Assembly: GCF_005869845.1 (NCBI RefSeq)
Contig: NZ_VAWF01000002.1
Coordinates: 124,001-188,000 of the forward strand
DNA length: 64,000 nucleotides
DNA from: Fodinibius saliphilus
GTDB lineage: Bacteria > Bacteroidota > Rhodothermia > Balneolales > Balneolaceae
Direction: 5' to 3'
The position numbers and the translations under genes are program-made. Numbering within the stretch: position 1 is the first letter of the stretch; each line of letters begins with the position of its first letter. Below the pieces are notes generated by a model. The model ran no database searches. It saw nothing but the letters and a program-made list of their open reading frames with translations, and was not told the origin of the DNA. Positions 28,741-38,480 of the stretch are shown here, piece by piece.

Positions 28741-29495
28741 GAAGAAACTGATGAATCTTTCGCTAGCGCTTTTTGACAAATTCTGTTAACCCGGTCTTGG
28801 CTGGCTATATGGATGGTATATGCTGTGCCAGGTTTATTCCCCATTCCATCTATACTCTCATTGCGGTATTCCATTTTACTTGAGCGTTTACTCGATGCAG
28901 AGAAGTGCACTTCACGAACTCCCGATTCTCGTATGATCTCCCGAACAGTAGCTTCATTAATACCACAACCGGCCATAATTGAGATACGATCTCTGGCCCT
29001 TGCTACCAGTTCTGTTATTGTGGAAAGGCCCTCATATGCTTGCGCTTGTTGACCTGAAGTGAGAATACGATCAAAACCAGCTTTAATACAACTTTCCAGT
29101 GCCTGAAAGGGATCACGAGCCATATCAAAAGCTCGATGACAGGTTACTTGCAAAGGGCGGGCCAACTCAATCAGCTCTTTACAACGTGCAAGGTCCAGGC
29201 TACCGTCAGCAGAGAGAATACCGAACACAACGCCATCCAGACCAAGATCTTTAAAACGCTTGATATCACGCTTCATCGCATCAAACTCATTATCCGTATA
29301 GCAAAAATCACCTTCGCGGGGGCGTATCATCACAAAGATTGGGATATCAAGCCTGTTTTGTACTACTTCTGCTATCCCCAAAGAAGGAGTAGTACCACCG
29401 CCTCCCCGATTACCACATAGCTCTACCCGGTCAGCTCCGCCAGTCTGGGCATTTAATGCCGATTCAATATTATAAACGACAACTTCGCTAGTCAA
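28737..29495 (-). CDS. cutC: CutC family protein
   Basis: A TIM-barrel protein of 252 residues with the family motifs ALNAQTGGADRVELCGN, FVMIRPREGDFCYTDNEFD, GVVFGILSADGSLD, TCHRAFDMARDPFQAL and IMAGCGINEATVREI. It was named for copper homeostasis in E. coli, but the biochemical activity remains uncertain. No ATG is available; a TTG at 29495 with aggtgg about 8 bp upstream is the likely start. It lies 14 bp after rho on the same strand. Confidence 0.92.
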   Translation of the reverse strand: MTSEVVVYNIESALNAQTGGADRVELCGNRGGGGTTPSLGIAEVVQNRLDIPIFVMIRPREGDFCYTDNEFDAMKRDIKRFKDLGLDGVVFGILSADGSLDLARCKELIELARPLQVTCHRAFDMARDPFQALESCIKAGFDRILTSGQQAQAYEGLSTITELVARARDRISIMAGCGINEATVREIIRESGVREVHFSASSKRSSKMEYRNESIDGMGNKPGTAYTIHIASQDRVNRICQKALAKDSSVSS

Positions 29496-29509
29496 TCTAG
29501 CCCCACCTA

Positions 29510-30703
29510 TTACACCATGGCCGCGATCTGATTCAACAGCTCTTCATTGCTGTCCGTATTTTTTAGCACCTTAAGCAGGCTCTGCATTGATTCTTTAGGC
29601 GATTTCTTTAACAAGTAACGACGCACCATATTCCGCTCTTCCATAGAATCACCAATAAACTTGTCTTCATTTCTGGTGCCCGATGCGCTAATATTAATAG
29701 CCGGATAGATACGATCATTCGCCAGTTCCCGGTCTAATACTAACTCCATATTACCTGTCCCTTTAAACTCTTCAAAGATAAGATCATCCATTCGAGAGTT
29801 TGTCTCAATCAGGCAAGTCGAAATAATCGTCAAAGAACCGCCACCTTCTATTTTTCGTGCAGATCCAAATATCTTTTTGGGGATCTCCAAGGCACGAATA
29901 TCAAGACCGCCAGACAAAGTTCGTCCACTACTTTCCTGAACATTGTTGTAAGCACGTCCCAAGCGAGTAATAGAATCGATAAGTAGCACTGCATCATCGC
30001 CCATTTCAGCCTTACGCTTCACATAGCCCAAAGCGAGCTCTGTAACACGTATATGGCTTTCTGTTGGCTTATCATTTGAAGAGGCAAAAACTTCAGCATC
30101 GGTCGTACGCAGGAAGTCGGTAACTTCTTCAGGACGCTCATCTACCAACAATACCCCGGTACTAATATCGGGATGGTTTTTGGTCAGACTTTCGGCAATT
30201 TTCTTGAGTAATACTGTCTTACCGGTACGAGGAGGTGCTACAATGAGTGCACGCTGCCCTTTACCGATAGGAGATACGAGATCCATTACCCGCATTTCAA
30301 TATTTTCAGAATCAACACCGAGTTTGATATGCTCTATCGGCATGATGGGTGTTTGTAGCTCAAATCGGGTTGAACGTTGCCATTCCATAGGATCACGCCC
30401 ATTTATCTTTTCTATAGAATAGATATGGCGGTGACCATGACCGTCTTCTTCGTATTCACCTTCGATTTCAAGCCCCGGGCGCAAGTTATGCTTCTTCACC
30501 TCATGGGGTTTCAGAAATGGATCACTCGGCTCATAACTGAACTCATAATCTTTTTCTCGAGCGAAACCATAGCCTTTAGCATTAATTTCTACTACGCCCT
30601 TATATCGTCCGGCGACTTCAACATTGTGATTTTCATTAAACCTAGGGACGAAAGCATTTTTCTTATTTTTCCGACCCCGATTATTATTTCGTGAACGTCC
30701 CAT
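29510..30703 (-). CDS. rho: Transcription termination factor Rho
   Basis: A hexameric RNA-dependent ATPase, 397 residues. A basic N-terminal tail (RSRNNNRGRKNKKN) replaces the usual helical Rho_N domain; the cold-shock-like RNA-binding domain follows (GVVEINAKGYGFAREKDYEF). The motor domain has Walker A VAPPRTGKTVLL, Walker B DDAVLLIDSITRLGRAYN and the Q/R-loop region GSLTIISTCLIETNSRMDD, then FKGTGNMELVLDREL. The gene is followed closely by cutC and preceded by a 186-bp gap with a terminator hairpin of the upstream gene. Confidence 0.96.
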   Translation of the reverse strand: MGRSRNNNRGRKNKKNAFVPRFNENHNVEVAGRYKGVVEINAKGYGFAREKDYEFSYEPSDPFLKPHEVKKHNLRPGLEIEGEYEEDGHGHRHIYSIEKINGRDPMEWQRSTRFELQTPIMPIEHIKLGVDSENIEMRVMDLVSPIGKGQRALIVAPPRTGKTVLLKKIAESLTKNHPDISTGVLLVDERPEEVTDFLRTTDAEVFASSNDKPTESHIRVTELALGYVKRKAEMGDDAVLLIDSITRLGRAYNNVQESSGRTLSGGLDIRALEIPKKIFGSARKIEGGGSLTIISTCLIETNSRMDDLIFEEFKGTGNMELVLDRELANDRIYPAINISASGTRNEDKFIGDSMEERNMVRRYLLKKSPKESMQSLLKVLKNTDSNEELLNQIAAMV

Positions 30704-30816
30704 GACATCCGTAAATTTTGCTTGATACCCAACATTCTGTATGCAAATTTAAATCGACTTTTGCACGCAGAAGGTAGGAGTTGTAGTTAAGTTTCTTTAT
30801 TGAGAAGAGAAGAAGG

Positions 30817-30845
30817 AACAGTGCAGCTATAACTGCTGCACTGTT
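30817..30845 (-). terminator. Hairpin between the TPR gene and rho
   Basis: A perfect 11-bp stem, aacagtgcagc / gctgcactgtt, with a 7-nt loop. On the minus strand it is followed by a pyrimidine-rich tract (ccttcttctctt) rather than a pure T run. It lies after the TPR gene's stop and before rho's start, so it most likely ends the leftward transcript that starts upstream. Confidence 0.6.
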
Positions 30846-30889
30846 AAATTGTAAAAAGTAAGATAAGAATCTTTGCCGATATTTAAAAT

Positions 30890-32224
30890 TTATCGGACTT
30901 TTGTAGTTTCATTAATCCACCCATAGCACTTGCGCAGAGATGAATCAATCTTAAAGTCCTCACCTTCTTCAAGTGGTGGCTTCCAGAAAAATTTCTCTTC
31001 ATTAGTTAAAATAACAGAGCTATAAGACTTGTACTTTCTTTGTACTTCGTTAGCCGTGTTAGGATCAATTTGCTTTGCTTTATCCAAATAGTCAAGCACT
31101 AACCAATATACCGTTTTATCTTTACGATCCATTTTACGGTCACTGCTACATTTGCTTACCGATTGTGCGTAAACATCCGCAATCTGAATATATGGTTCGC
31201 CCCAATCACCATCAAAGTTAGTAGCTGAACGAGCATACTCACGAGCATCTCTAAGCTCCTCCATATTTAAATACGCATCAGAGATTTTGAGAGCTATTTC
31301 TGCCCTCTGCTTATCTGTTTTGGCTTTCTCCATTGCTTCTTTCAAATATTTAATAGCCATTTTATTTCTGGCATTGCTAATTGCAAAATCAGCAAGAGCT
31401 ATTGTATTCTCATAATTAGGGTTCAGTTCATAAAGCTTTTCACTTGTCTTACGAGCCTCCTCTATCATTTCCTGCTCTTCATACAGATCACGCAAAGACT
31501 TTAGTACCTCTGTATTTTCAGGATTTTCTTTTAAACGCCCTTCTAAAAACGTGAGACGTTCTTTAGGGGAATCGAATAACTGATTCCGCATCTTATTAAA
31601 TGCATCTTTTACTTTTTCAGAGGCATAGGGTTCTGCCTTTTTCATAACGGCCAGTGCTTCATCCTTTTTATTTTGACCGATCATTTCTTGCAGCATAACT
31701 TGTATGTAATAGCCATTACCATAATTAGTAAACTCTTCATACTTTAGATCAAATGCCTTTTTATAATTCTCAGCCGCCTTAACAGATGCATTATCAAGGA
31801 CGCTGGCAAACTTTTGATAAAGTCGCCCTCTGCTTATATACCAACTGTAGTGATCGTCTTTCGCATCTGGATACTTTTCAAACATTTTATCAGAAATAGT
31901 CAGCGCAGTATCAAGATATGCTTCTTTTAACGAAGGATCTTGCTTCTTTTCAGCAATTCCACTGTAAACTTTAACCAGCCGTTTTAGATTTTTTTTGAGC
32001 TCAAATCGGGGATGCCCTTTAATCTTTTCTGGCATCCCTTGCCAAATCCATCGGCCAAATTTTGCAGCTCTTTCATGTGCTTCATTCCTGTAACTTTCAT
32101 AAAATAGAGAGTAGGCCGCAATTTCCTGAAGACCATTTGGAGGCTTTACAGACGTTGATTTTTGGGCCATTGTTATGCCACTCCCAAACAGCAGCAAGGC
32201 AACTATAAGTGATAACTTCTTCAT
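30890..32224 (-). CDS. Exported tetratricopeptide-repeat protein
   Basis: A signal peptide (MKKLSLIVALLLFGSGITMAQ) and then almost entirely helical repeats, for example EVLKSLRDLYEEQEMIEEARKT, TIALADFAISNARNKMAIKY and AEIALKISDAYLNMEELRDA, which pair as TPR units. The C-terminal 60 residues hold two of the few cysteines (KCSSDRK, RKCYGW). It should be a periplasmic scaffold; the partner is unknown. It is the last gene of a leftward envelope-related run after a FadL-like protein and DUF4270. Confidence 0.82.
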   Translation of the reverse strand: MKKLSLIVALLLFGSGITMAQKSTSVKPPNGLQEIAAYSLFYESYRNEAHERAAKFGRWIWQGMPEKIKGHPRFELKKNLKRLVKVYSGIAEKKQDPSLKEAYLDTALTISDKMFEKYPDAKDDHYSWYISRGRLYQKFASVLDNASVKAAENYKKAFDLKYEEFTNYGNGYYIQVMLQEMIGQNKKDEALAVMKKAEPYASEKVKDAFNKMRNQLFDSPKERLTFLEGRLKENPENTEVLKSLRDLYEEQEMIEEARKTSEKLYELNPNYENTIALADFAISNARNKMAIKYLKEAMEKAKTDKQRAEIALKISDAYLNMEELRDAREYARSATNFDGDWGEPYIQIADVYAQSVSKCSSDRKMDRKDKTVYWLVLDYLDKAKQIDPNTANEVQRKYKSYSSVILTNEEKFFWKPPLEEGEDFKIDSSLRKCYGWINETTKVR

Positions 32225-32278
32225 AATTCAGATATTTTGGTACATGTGTTTCAAGTTATAAACTGTATATATACAATT

Positions 32279-33574
32279 TTATTTCAATTTGGGACGAAAG
32301 AACATAATTTCAGCAAGATTTACTGATAATTTCATGCCCCATATTTGTTCTTTGATCAAATTCAATGAATTTGTTCCCCGAATTCCATACTCAAAACTTA
32401 AATCAATCGATGAAGCTGAGTTTGGTGAACGAATCCCCAGCCCAAGCGAAAACTTTAAGGTACTAATATTTTTATTGTCTATTTGTAAATGTCCTGTATC
32501 AAAAGAAGTACCTATGCGATATTTAAATTTAGACAAAAACTTGTCTGACCCAGAACGGTATGGCAAATATTGCATTCCCAGCCCCATCTTATAACGATCT
32601 ACAAAAGAAGTGCCTGTTTGAGAAAGATCTTCCAGATCATTTCTATAGTCAGACCAACCTTGATATAAACCCTCGGCTGCTAGTATAATTAAATTATTCG
32701 GCCGGTAACTTAGCCCACCACTTACTTTCATTGGCAATTTAATTGTACCCTCGCCTAACTCAATAGGGTCTAAAGTTTGTATAATTTCTTCTGACTCTTT
32801 TTCTTGACTCGCGGAAATGGATACAGGAAGGCTTACAGCAACCCCCAGCCCTAATTGATCCCCTTCACTAAAGAGATCAGGGAAACGGACATGTGCCCCA
32901 AAACGATTTCCAAGCCCAACGCCCGAAGTTTTATAAGTATAGCTTACCGTATTGTAGCCGGACGTTAAAATATTGCTCACGTACTTATCATTATGTGACA
33001 GAAACACAGCAGAGGCAGCGTAACCGATAGATAAGTTTTTGTTTATTTTCCAACCAATACCTAATTCAGCACTATTCGTACCACCGCTACCTTCATTTTC
33101 AATAGCATATTGCAAAGTATCCTGGGTTGTCCCTCTACTAACTATCTGTTGCTTAAAGTCGAAATTTCGATAATTAGTCTCTGAAACAGGTGCAAATGAT
33201 CCTGAAATCCCTAATACACCTCGAATAATTGGCAGTTGTAATTGAAACTGCTGGACTCCAAAATCTAAATTAGTAACACTACTGTTGTTAGAAGAAGCAT
33301 GATATGAAGTAATTCCAATTCCTCCTGCTCCTAAACCGTAAACCGTGTTACCCCAATGCGCAGGATTAGCAAGGTTCCCGACATTATTCTGGTTAAAAGA
33401 GACTCCCAAAAGGCCCGATGACCTAGAAGAGGTATTAGCTATACTTACTGGATAGCCAACTCCCAACTTGGAATATACAGAACCGGTACTGGCCTTGCTC
33501 TCAATTGAAGATTGAGCCCATGCTAAAGAGTTAATGAAACAAAAAACTAACGCTATAAATGCTAATTTTTTCAA
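32279..33574 (-). CDS. FadL/OmpP1-like outer-membrane protein
   Basis: 431 residues with a signal peptide (MKKLAFIALVFCFINSLAWA). The mature start YSKLGVGYPVSIANTSSRSS and the NPAHWGN motif resemble the FadL-like and PorV-like outer-membrane proteins of FCB bacteria, and the rest alternates as amphipathic strands (LGIGWKINKNLSIGYAAS, LKFSLGLGIRSP) to an aromatic C-terminal region. The ligand is unknown. It lies 2 bp after the DUF4270 gene, so they are almost surely co-translated. Confidence 0.8.
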   Translation of the reverse strand: MKKLAFIALVFCFINSLAWAQSSIESKASTGSVYSKLGVGYPVSIANTSSRSSGLLGVSFNQNNVGNLANPAHWGNTVYGLGAGGIGITSYHASSNNSSVTNLDFGVQQFQLQLPIIRGVLGISGSFAPVSETNYRNFDFKQQIVSRGTTQDTLQYAIENEGSGGTNSAELGIGWKINKNLSIGYAASAVFLSHNDKYVSNILTSGYNTVSYTYKTSGVGLGNRFGAHVRFPDLFSEGDQLGLGVAVSLPVSISASQEKESEEIIQTLDPIELGEGTIKLPMKVSGGLSYRPNNLIILAAEGLYQGWSDYRNDLEDLSQTGTSFVDRYKMGLGMQYLPYRSGSDKFLSKFKYRIGTSFDTGHLQIDNKNISTLKFSLGLGIRSPNSASSIDLSFEYGIRGTNSLNLIKEQIWGMKLSVNLAEIMFFRPKLK

Positions 33575-33576
33575 TA

Positions 33577-34794
33577 TTAATTGGAACTATTTTTTAACGA
33601 AGTTATAATAAGTTTCGGACGTTTTTCTACTGAAGCTTCATTAGTATGGATAATACTGGTTCTTATGATTCCATCATTATTTAAGGTAATTACGAACTTC
33701 TTATTATCCTCTAAACCTTCAGCTAATATTCTCTGAACTTGGGGCGTAACCTGAAAATGGAACGCGTCATCCTCAGTTGAATAAAATCCGTTAGTGACAG
33801 GATTACCTGGTGCAATATTTACTGGCAGTTGATCTGAATCAACTAAATGAAGCTGTGCTCTTTCTGATTGGGGGCGAGATAACCCAGCCTGTAAAGACTG
33901 CTCCATTAAGTCTGAATCTTGATAGAAAACCAATTCAGCTCTTGAAACATCTGGCGCCTGAACATCAACTGATGACAAATCAAGGTCAAAAGTTAATATT
34001 TGTTCTTTAGTACTATACCATTTCGTAACACCTGATGGTAGTGCTTTTTCATTTCTTTCTAACATATAAGCCCGTTCGTGAGTCCTAACAGAAAAGGTAT
34101 CCTCCTCAACAGGATTTTGAACTACAAACTTTGTTCTGGAAACGTTAGGAGCGATAATTTTTTTACCATTAGTTGGCACAAGTGCTAGTCCAAAAACATT
34201 TCTCTTATATAAAGAATCAGCATTTGCAGTATCAGCATAAGACCTATACATCTCAACCCAATCATCTGGCAAAGGTACATCTATTGAATCAACGCCCCCA
34301 ATTGAAAATGAGGCAATGGGCCCGTTATTAGTATCTAGTTTAATATCATCTCCTAATCGAGTTGACTGACTACGCCATGCTTCATCAACCTTATAGATAT
34401 CAAAATGCTGTTCTGCAAGTGAGTCGCCATACGCCTTTCCTCCATCCAAAATAACTCGCATCAACATTTTAGAGTTACTGGTTAGAGAATCATCCCTTAC
34501 CTTACTAGGCAATGAGGGCTTAATCAAGCCGGTAGCCTTTATATTTCCCAATAAAGGATCATCAAATTCACCGGCAGAAAAAAACGGATAACCACCCGAA
34601 TAGAAATTAAAATTTCTAGATTCTAGATTGCTAACACCTAAAGTATCAATGACAAGATCGGCTTTTTCATTGCCAATATCCTTACCTAGTGATCCTGGAT
34701 TTTCACAACCCGCTAACCCTATAAGGGCAACTAGTAAAACTATTAAAGAAAATGTGCTTGCACTTTGAAAGGCACTATTCATTATGTTCTGCAA
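33577..34794 (-). CDS. DUF4270 family lipoprotein
   Basis: 405 residues with a lipoprotein signal ending in LIGLAGC (Cys lipidation site), followed by ENPGSLGKDIG. It is rich in beta-strands with a repeated layout (DEAWRSQSTRLGDDIKLD; RPKLIITSLKN at the end). DUF4270 lipoproteins are typical of Bacteroidota and commonly lie next to the small glycogen synthase-like gene, as here. Function unknown; surface or periplasmic lipoprotein by its signal. Confidence 0.85.
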   Translation of the reverse strand: MQNIMNSAFQSASTFSLIVLLVALIGLAGCENPGSLGKDIGNEKADLVIDTLGVSNLESRNFNFYSGGYPFFSAGEFDDPLLGNIKATGLIKPSLPSKVRDDSLTSNSKMLMRVILDGGKAYGDSLAEQHFDIYKVDEAWRSQSTRLGDDIKLDTNNGPIASFSIGGVDSIDVPLPDDWVEMYRSYADTANADSLYKRNVFGLALVPTNGKKIIAPNVSRTKFVVQNPVEEDTFSVRTHERAYMLERNEKALPSGVTKWYSTKEQILTFDLDLSSVDVQAPDVSRAELVFYQDSDLMEQSLQAGLSRPQSERAQLHLVDSDQLPVNIAPGNPVTNGFYSTEDDAFHFQVTPQVQRILAEGLEDNKKFVITLNNDGIIRTSIIHTNEASVEKRPKLIITSLKNSSN

Positions 34795-34816
34795 CGAAAT
34801 ACGACTATATATTTAT

Positions 34817-35635
34817 TTATGATTCTTCTGTTTCCTCTTCAACACCAGCAATCTCGTCATAATAAGCGGCAAACTTATCAGAAACGTCTTCAGGGGAGCC
34901 CTGAATTTTCTTGGCATCAATCTCTAATTCTCCAAACAGCTCATCCAATTCATCTGTAATATGGTTTCCGGTAACCACATAGTCAGCATATTTTAAGCCG
35001 AGTGTTCGCAAGTCAACGCTATCACCTTCAATAAGACTGTCACGATCCACGGAATCGGGCAATCCGACCAGATCTAACAACTTCTTATCAAACACTCCAT
35101 TATTTTCTGGGTGGTGAATGTTATAAATAACCTTTGTATCCTTGAAAAGGTCCAGATCGTTGTACTTTGCTTTAGCTAACAACGGAATAAGCCCGGCTGC
35201 CCAATCATGACAATGAATAATATCAGGCTCCCATCCTAATTTAGCGACCGTTTCAAGTACCCCTTTGCTATAAAAGACAATACGCTCATCGTTATCATCG
35301 TAATGTTCATTACTGTCAGGGTCCATGAACATCGCCTTACGTTCAAAGTAAGTATCATTATCTAAGAAATATACTTGCAGCTTTGCATTTGGAATGCTAG
35401 CTACCTTAATACGCATACTCTCAATCTTTTCTCCTACTTCGACCTCAATACCAGAAAGACGAATTACTTCGTGGAGACGATTTCTGCGATCATTAATGGT
35501 ACCATACTTAGGCAACAAGATACGAATTTCGTATCCTTTATCTTGTAGGGATGCCGGCAAGAAACGCAACAGATCGGCTGTATGTGTCATGCGGGCAAAA
35601 GGAGATATCTCAGCAGCAGCGTATAAAACTTTCAT
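34817..35635 (-). CDS. Glycogen/starch synthase-like protein, N-terminal catalytic half only
   Basis: The 272-residue protein matches the GT5 N-terminal Rossmann domain: KVLYAAAEISPFARMTHTADLLRFLP, DIIHCHDWAAGLIPLLAKA and KVIYNIHHPENNGVF. The C-terminal GT-B domain, with its donor-binding residues, is absent; the chain ends in an acidic EEETEES tail. In canonical GlgA the first loop is KTGGLADVxxALP; here it reads RMTHTADLLRFLP, so the ADP-glucose-binding Lys is lost. One-domain forms of this kind are widespread in Bacteroidota, and their enzymatic role is unclear. It clusters with glgB. Confidence 0.85.
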   Translation of the reverse strand: MKVLYAAAEISPFARMTHTADLLRFLPASLQDKGYEIRILLPKYGTINDRRNRLHEVIRLSGIEVEVGEKIESMRIKVASIPNAKLQVYFLDNDTYFERKAMFMDPDSNEHYDDNDERIVFYSKGVLETVAKLGWEPDIIHCHDWAAGLIPLLAKAKYNDLDLFKDTKVIYNIHHPENNGVFDKKLLDLVGLPDSVDRDSLIEGDSVDLRTLGLKYADYVVTGNHITDELDELFGELEIDAKKIQGSPEDVSDKFAAYYDEIAGVEEETEES

Positions 35636-35671
35636 AGATAAGTACTAATGAATTCGTTGGTATTTTATTGT

Positions 35672-36490
35672 TTACTCTTTTGACTCGCTGTCTTCCGAGT
35701 CGGCATAAAGTTGGTTCATCTCTTCATCATCAAGCGAATAAAAGTCGAATAGTGTATCGCTTCGAAGACCAAGACGCAATGTTTCAACAGGAATAACTTC
35801 CGAAGGTTGGACATTTCCTAAATTAACATTACTTCCAAATTTTCGAATAAACCAAACTTGTTGGGCTTTTTGAGGAGCTTCAAAAATCAGGTTTTCTACC
35901 GGTACCTGGTCAGCTATTTCATCGATAAGCCCAGAACGGACTTCACCGTTAGGTCGAAACACACCAACTGTGCCGCTCTCACGAGCTTCACAGATAATCT
36001 TCCAAGCTCCGGCATCGAGCTCGCGCTCAATCATTTTCACCCACTTATAGGGAGGAATAATATCATTCGGGTTTTTACTTCCGATTTCTGACAATATTGT
36101 AAAATGCTTGCTCATTCGTTGGATAATCTCAACCTTGCGCTGATCAGACAACCAAATTGTTCCATTTGAGACTTCGGCATGCTCTATATTAAACCTGTCG
36201 AGCAGTTCCATATATGCATCAAGCTGATCGCGTAATACATATGCCTCAAATAGTGTTCCTCCAAAATATACCGGGATATTAGCACTAGAATAGACAGCCA
36301 GCTTCTCCTCTAAATTCTGAGTAACATAGCTGGTTCCCCATCCGAGTTTAACAATATCGATATAATTGGAACAAGATTTGCAAAAGTCCTCAACTTCTCG
36401 AACGCTTAGCCCCTTATCGAGGACAAGCGTCATTCCTTTTTCACGAGGTTTTTCTGTACGCTTTGGGAGATGGTTTAGCTTAAAAGCCAT
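35672..36490 (-). CDS. Phosphosulfolactate synthase-like protein (ComA family)
   Basis: A 272-residue TIM-barrel protein with ComA wording: RGMTLVLDKG-type start (KGMTLVLDKGLSVREVEDF), YIDIVKLGWGTSYV, VYFGGTLFEAYVLR, HAEVSNGTIWLSDQRKVEII, WKIICEARESGTVGV and LIFEAPQKAQQVWFI. ComA adds sulfite to phosphoenolpyruvate to make phosphosulfolactate in coenzyme M synthesis. In an FCB bacterium a link to sulfonate or sulfonolipid metabolism is more plausible, but that is inference. It lies between the glycogen synthase-like gene and glgB on the same strand. Confidence 0.88.
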   Translation of the reverse strand: MAFKLNHLPKRTEKPREKGMTLVLDKGLSVREVEDFCKSCSNYIDIVKLGWGTSYVTQNLEEKLAVYSSANIPVYFGGTLFEAYVLRDQLDAYMELLDRFNIEHAEVSNGTIWLSDQRKVEIIQRMSKHFTILSEIGSKNPNDIIPPYKWVKMIERELDAGAWKIICEARESGTVGVFRPNGEVRSGLIDEIADQVPVENLIFEAPQKAQQVWFIRKFGSNVNLGNVQPSEVIPVETLRLGLRSDTLFDFYSLDDEEMNQLYADSEDSESKE

Positions 36491-36602
36491 TGAGCATTAT
36501 AATTTTGACAAATTAAACGAACAAAGATACTAAAATGAAGGTTGTTAATAAAGTGCAGACATATCTTTCTTCAAAAAGAAATAGTTATAATAGGAAAAGG
36601 AG

Positions 36603-38480
36603 TTATAAGTGACTCTCATTACCCGACATTTCGCGCTCTGGTTTTAATATAAGCGCAGAAAAGGAAGATAGCCAAATATACTGCCCTTCCATACTTCCAT
36701 AATGTCCTCCTCCGTTATCTCCGCCGTAAAAATGAGAATTGCTATTAAAAATTGTGCGATATTGCACTCCCAGGAAGGGACCCAATGAATAATCCGTTAT
36801 CTCATGATCAGAGAAGTTAAAAACAAATAACAGATGATTTGAAGGGGCTTCGGCTTTTCGTAAAAAGGCAAACACAGAAGGGGTCTCCTCTCCTAGTTCA
36901 ATCCATTCAAATCCATCGGCTTCACGATCATACTGATGCATAGCCGGCTCATTTTGATACAACAGGTTCAACTTAGTCACTAACTGCTTCACTCCCCGAT
37001 GCTGCTTATGATCCAGCAAATGCCAGTGCAATCCTCTACCTTCAGACCATTCGCTGGTCTCAGCAAATTCTCCGCCCATGAATAATAGTTTTTTGCCGGG
37101 ATGACCATACATATAAGTATATAATAATCGCAGGTTAGAAAATTGCTCTTTTTTGCTACCGCTTCCCTTTAAAAGCAGGGGCCTTTTCATATGTACCACC
37201 TCATCGTGGGAGAGCGGCAGCACAAAGTTCTCTGAATAGTTGTACATCATCGGGAAGGTTATTTTATTAGAATTCCCTGCACGTTCCCATGGAGATTTTT
37301 CAAAATATTCGAGCGTATCGTTCATCCAGCCCATATTCCATTTATAGTCAAAGCCCAACCCTCCATGATGTACCGGTGTGGTCATTCCCGGCCATGACGT
37401 CGATTCTTCGGCAAACGTTAGTATGCCCGAAAATTCACGATGAATTACTGTATTAAAATCCTTCAAAAACTGTATGGCCTCCAGGTGTTCATTGTCGCCA
37501 TGCTTATTGGGTGACCACTCGCCGGGGCCTTTTGAATAATCTAAATAAAGCATCGAAGCCACAGCATCTACTCGAAAACCGTCGATATGAAATTTCTCAC
37601 ACCAGTACCGGGCATTAGATAACAAAAAGTTGCGAACGCCCTCCTTACTATAGTCAAAAATATAAGTTCCCCAATCTTTCTGTTCCCTTTTTTTGGGGTC
37701 GGCATATTCGTAGAGAGGCGTTCCATCAAACATTTGCAGACCATGCTCATCTTTGGGAAAATGCGCCGGCACCCAATCCATAATTACCCCAATACCATTC
37801 TTATGGCACTCATCTACGAAATACATCAAATCTTTTGGCTCTCCCAACCGGCTGGTAGGCGCAAAATATCCCATCACCTGGTACCCCCAAGAAGGGTCGT
37901 GAGGGTACTCTGCAATAGGCATCAGCTCAACATGGGTAAAACCTGTTTCTTTGACATAGGGAATCAGCTCATGTGCTAACTCACGATACGTAAGATATTC
38001 ATTATCCCCTTTTCTTTTCCACGAAGGCAGATGAACCTCATAAATTGAAATAGGTGTTCTGAACGACTGCCGGTCTTCTCGTTCTGCCAACCATTGCTCA
38101 TCGCTCCATGTATATTCATTCGGGTTATATACTAGTGATGCTGTTTTGGGTCGCAGCTCCATACAATGTGCATAAGGATCTGTTTTTAGAAATGGCGCAG
38201 CATCTTTTTCTGCTTTCAGCTCATACTTATACAATGTCCATTGGTCCAAATCCGGAACAAAAGTTGTCCATATTCCCGTAAATTCATCCTTTTGCATACG
38301 ATTCTGACGACCGTCCCAATTATTAAATGGGCCAACAACACTTGCGCTATAAGCAGCAGGAGCCCAAACAGCGAAATACACTCCATCATCGGTTAGGTGT
38401 GCACCTAAATATCGATATGCGGTATCCAATTGGCCAGCTTGCCAACACTCTTTATCCATTTCAGCAAGCATCTTTTCCAT
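36603..38480 (-). CDS. glgB: 1,4-alpha-glucan branching enzyme
   Basis: A GH13 enzyme that makes alpha-1,6 branches in glycogen, 625 residues. An N-terminal CBM48 (GVYFAVWAPAAYSASVVGPFNNWDGR) precedes the barrel. The catalytic residues are in GFRVDAVASML (Asp nucleophile), LTFAEEST (Glu) and LSHDEVVHMK (Asp/His). The C-terminal beta domain ends around FSALILKPE. A second in-frame ATG (MDKECW) seven codons in could be the true start. It shares strand with the glycogen synthase-like gene. Confidence 0.95.
   Translation of the reverse strand: MEKMLAEMDKECWQAGQLDTAYRYLGAHLTDDGVYFAVWAPAAYSASVVGPFNNWDGRQNRMQKDEFTGIWTTFVPDLDQWTLYKYELKAEKDAAPFLKTDPYAHCMELRPKTASLVYNPNEYTWSDEQWLAEREDRQSFRTPISIYEVHLPSWKRKGDNEYLTYRELAHELIPYVKETGFTHVELMPIAEYPHDPSWGYQVMGYFAPTSRLGEPKDLMYFVDECHKNGIGVIMDWVPAHFPKDEHGLQMFDGTPLYEYADPKKREQKDWGTYIFDYSKEGVRNFLLSNARYWCEKFHIDGFRVDAVASMLYLDYSKGPGEWSPNKHGDNEHLEAIQFLKDFNTVIHREFSGILTFAEESTSWPGMTTPVHHGGLGFDYKWNMGWMNDTLEYFEKSPWERAGNSNKITFPMMYNYSENFVLPLSHDEVVHMKRPLLLKGSGSKKEQFSNLRLLYTYMYGHPGKKLLFMGGEFAETSEWSEGRGLHWHLLDHKQHRGVKQLVTKLNLLYQNEPAMHQYDREADGFEWIELGEETPSVFAFLRKAEAPSNHLLFVFNFSDHEITDYSLGPFLGVQYRTIFNSNSHFYGGDNGGGHYGSMEGQYIWLSSFSALILKPEREMSGNESHL

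Noticed and set aside
30704-30889. Rho leader attenuator upstream of rho
   Set aside because: The only strong hairpin is best explained as the terminator of the upstream TPR gene; no leader peptide or rut-like C-rich tract seen.
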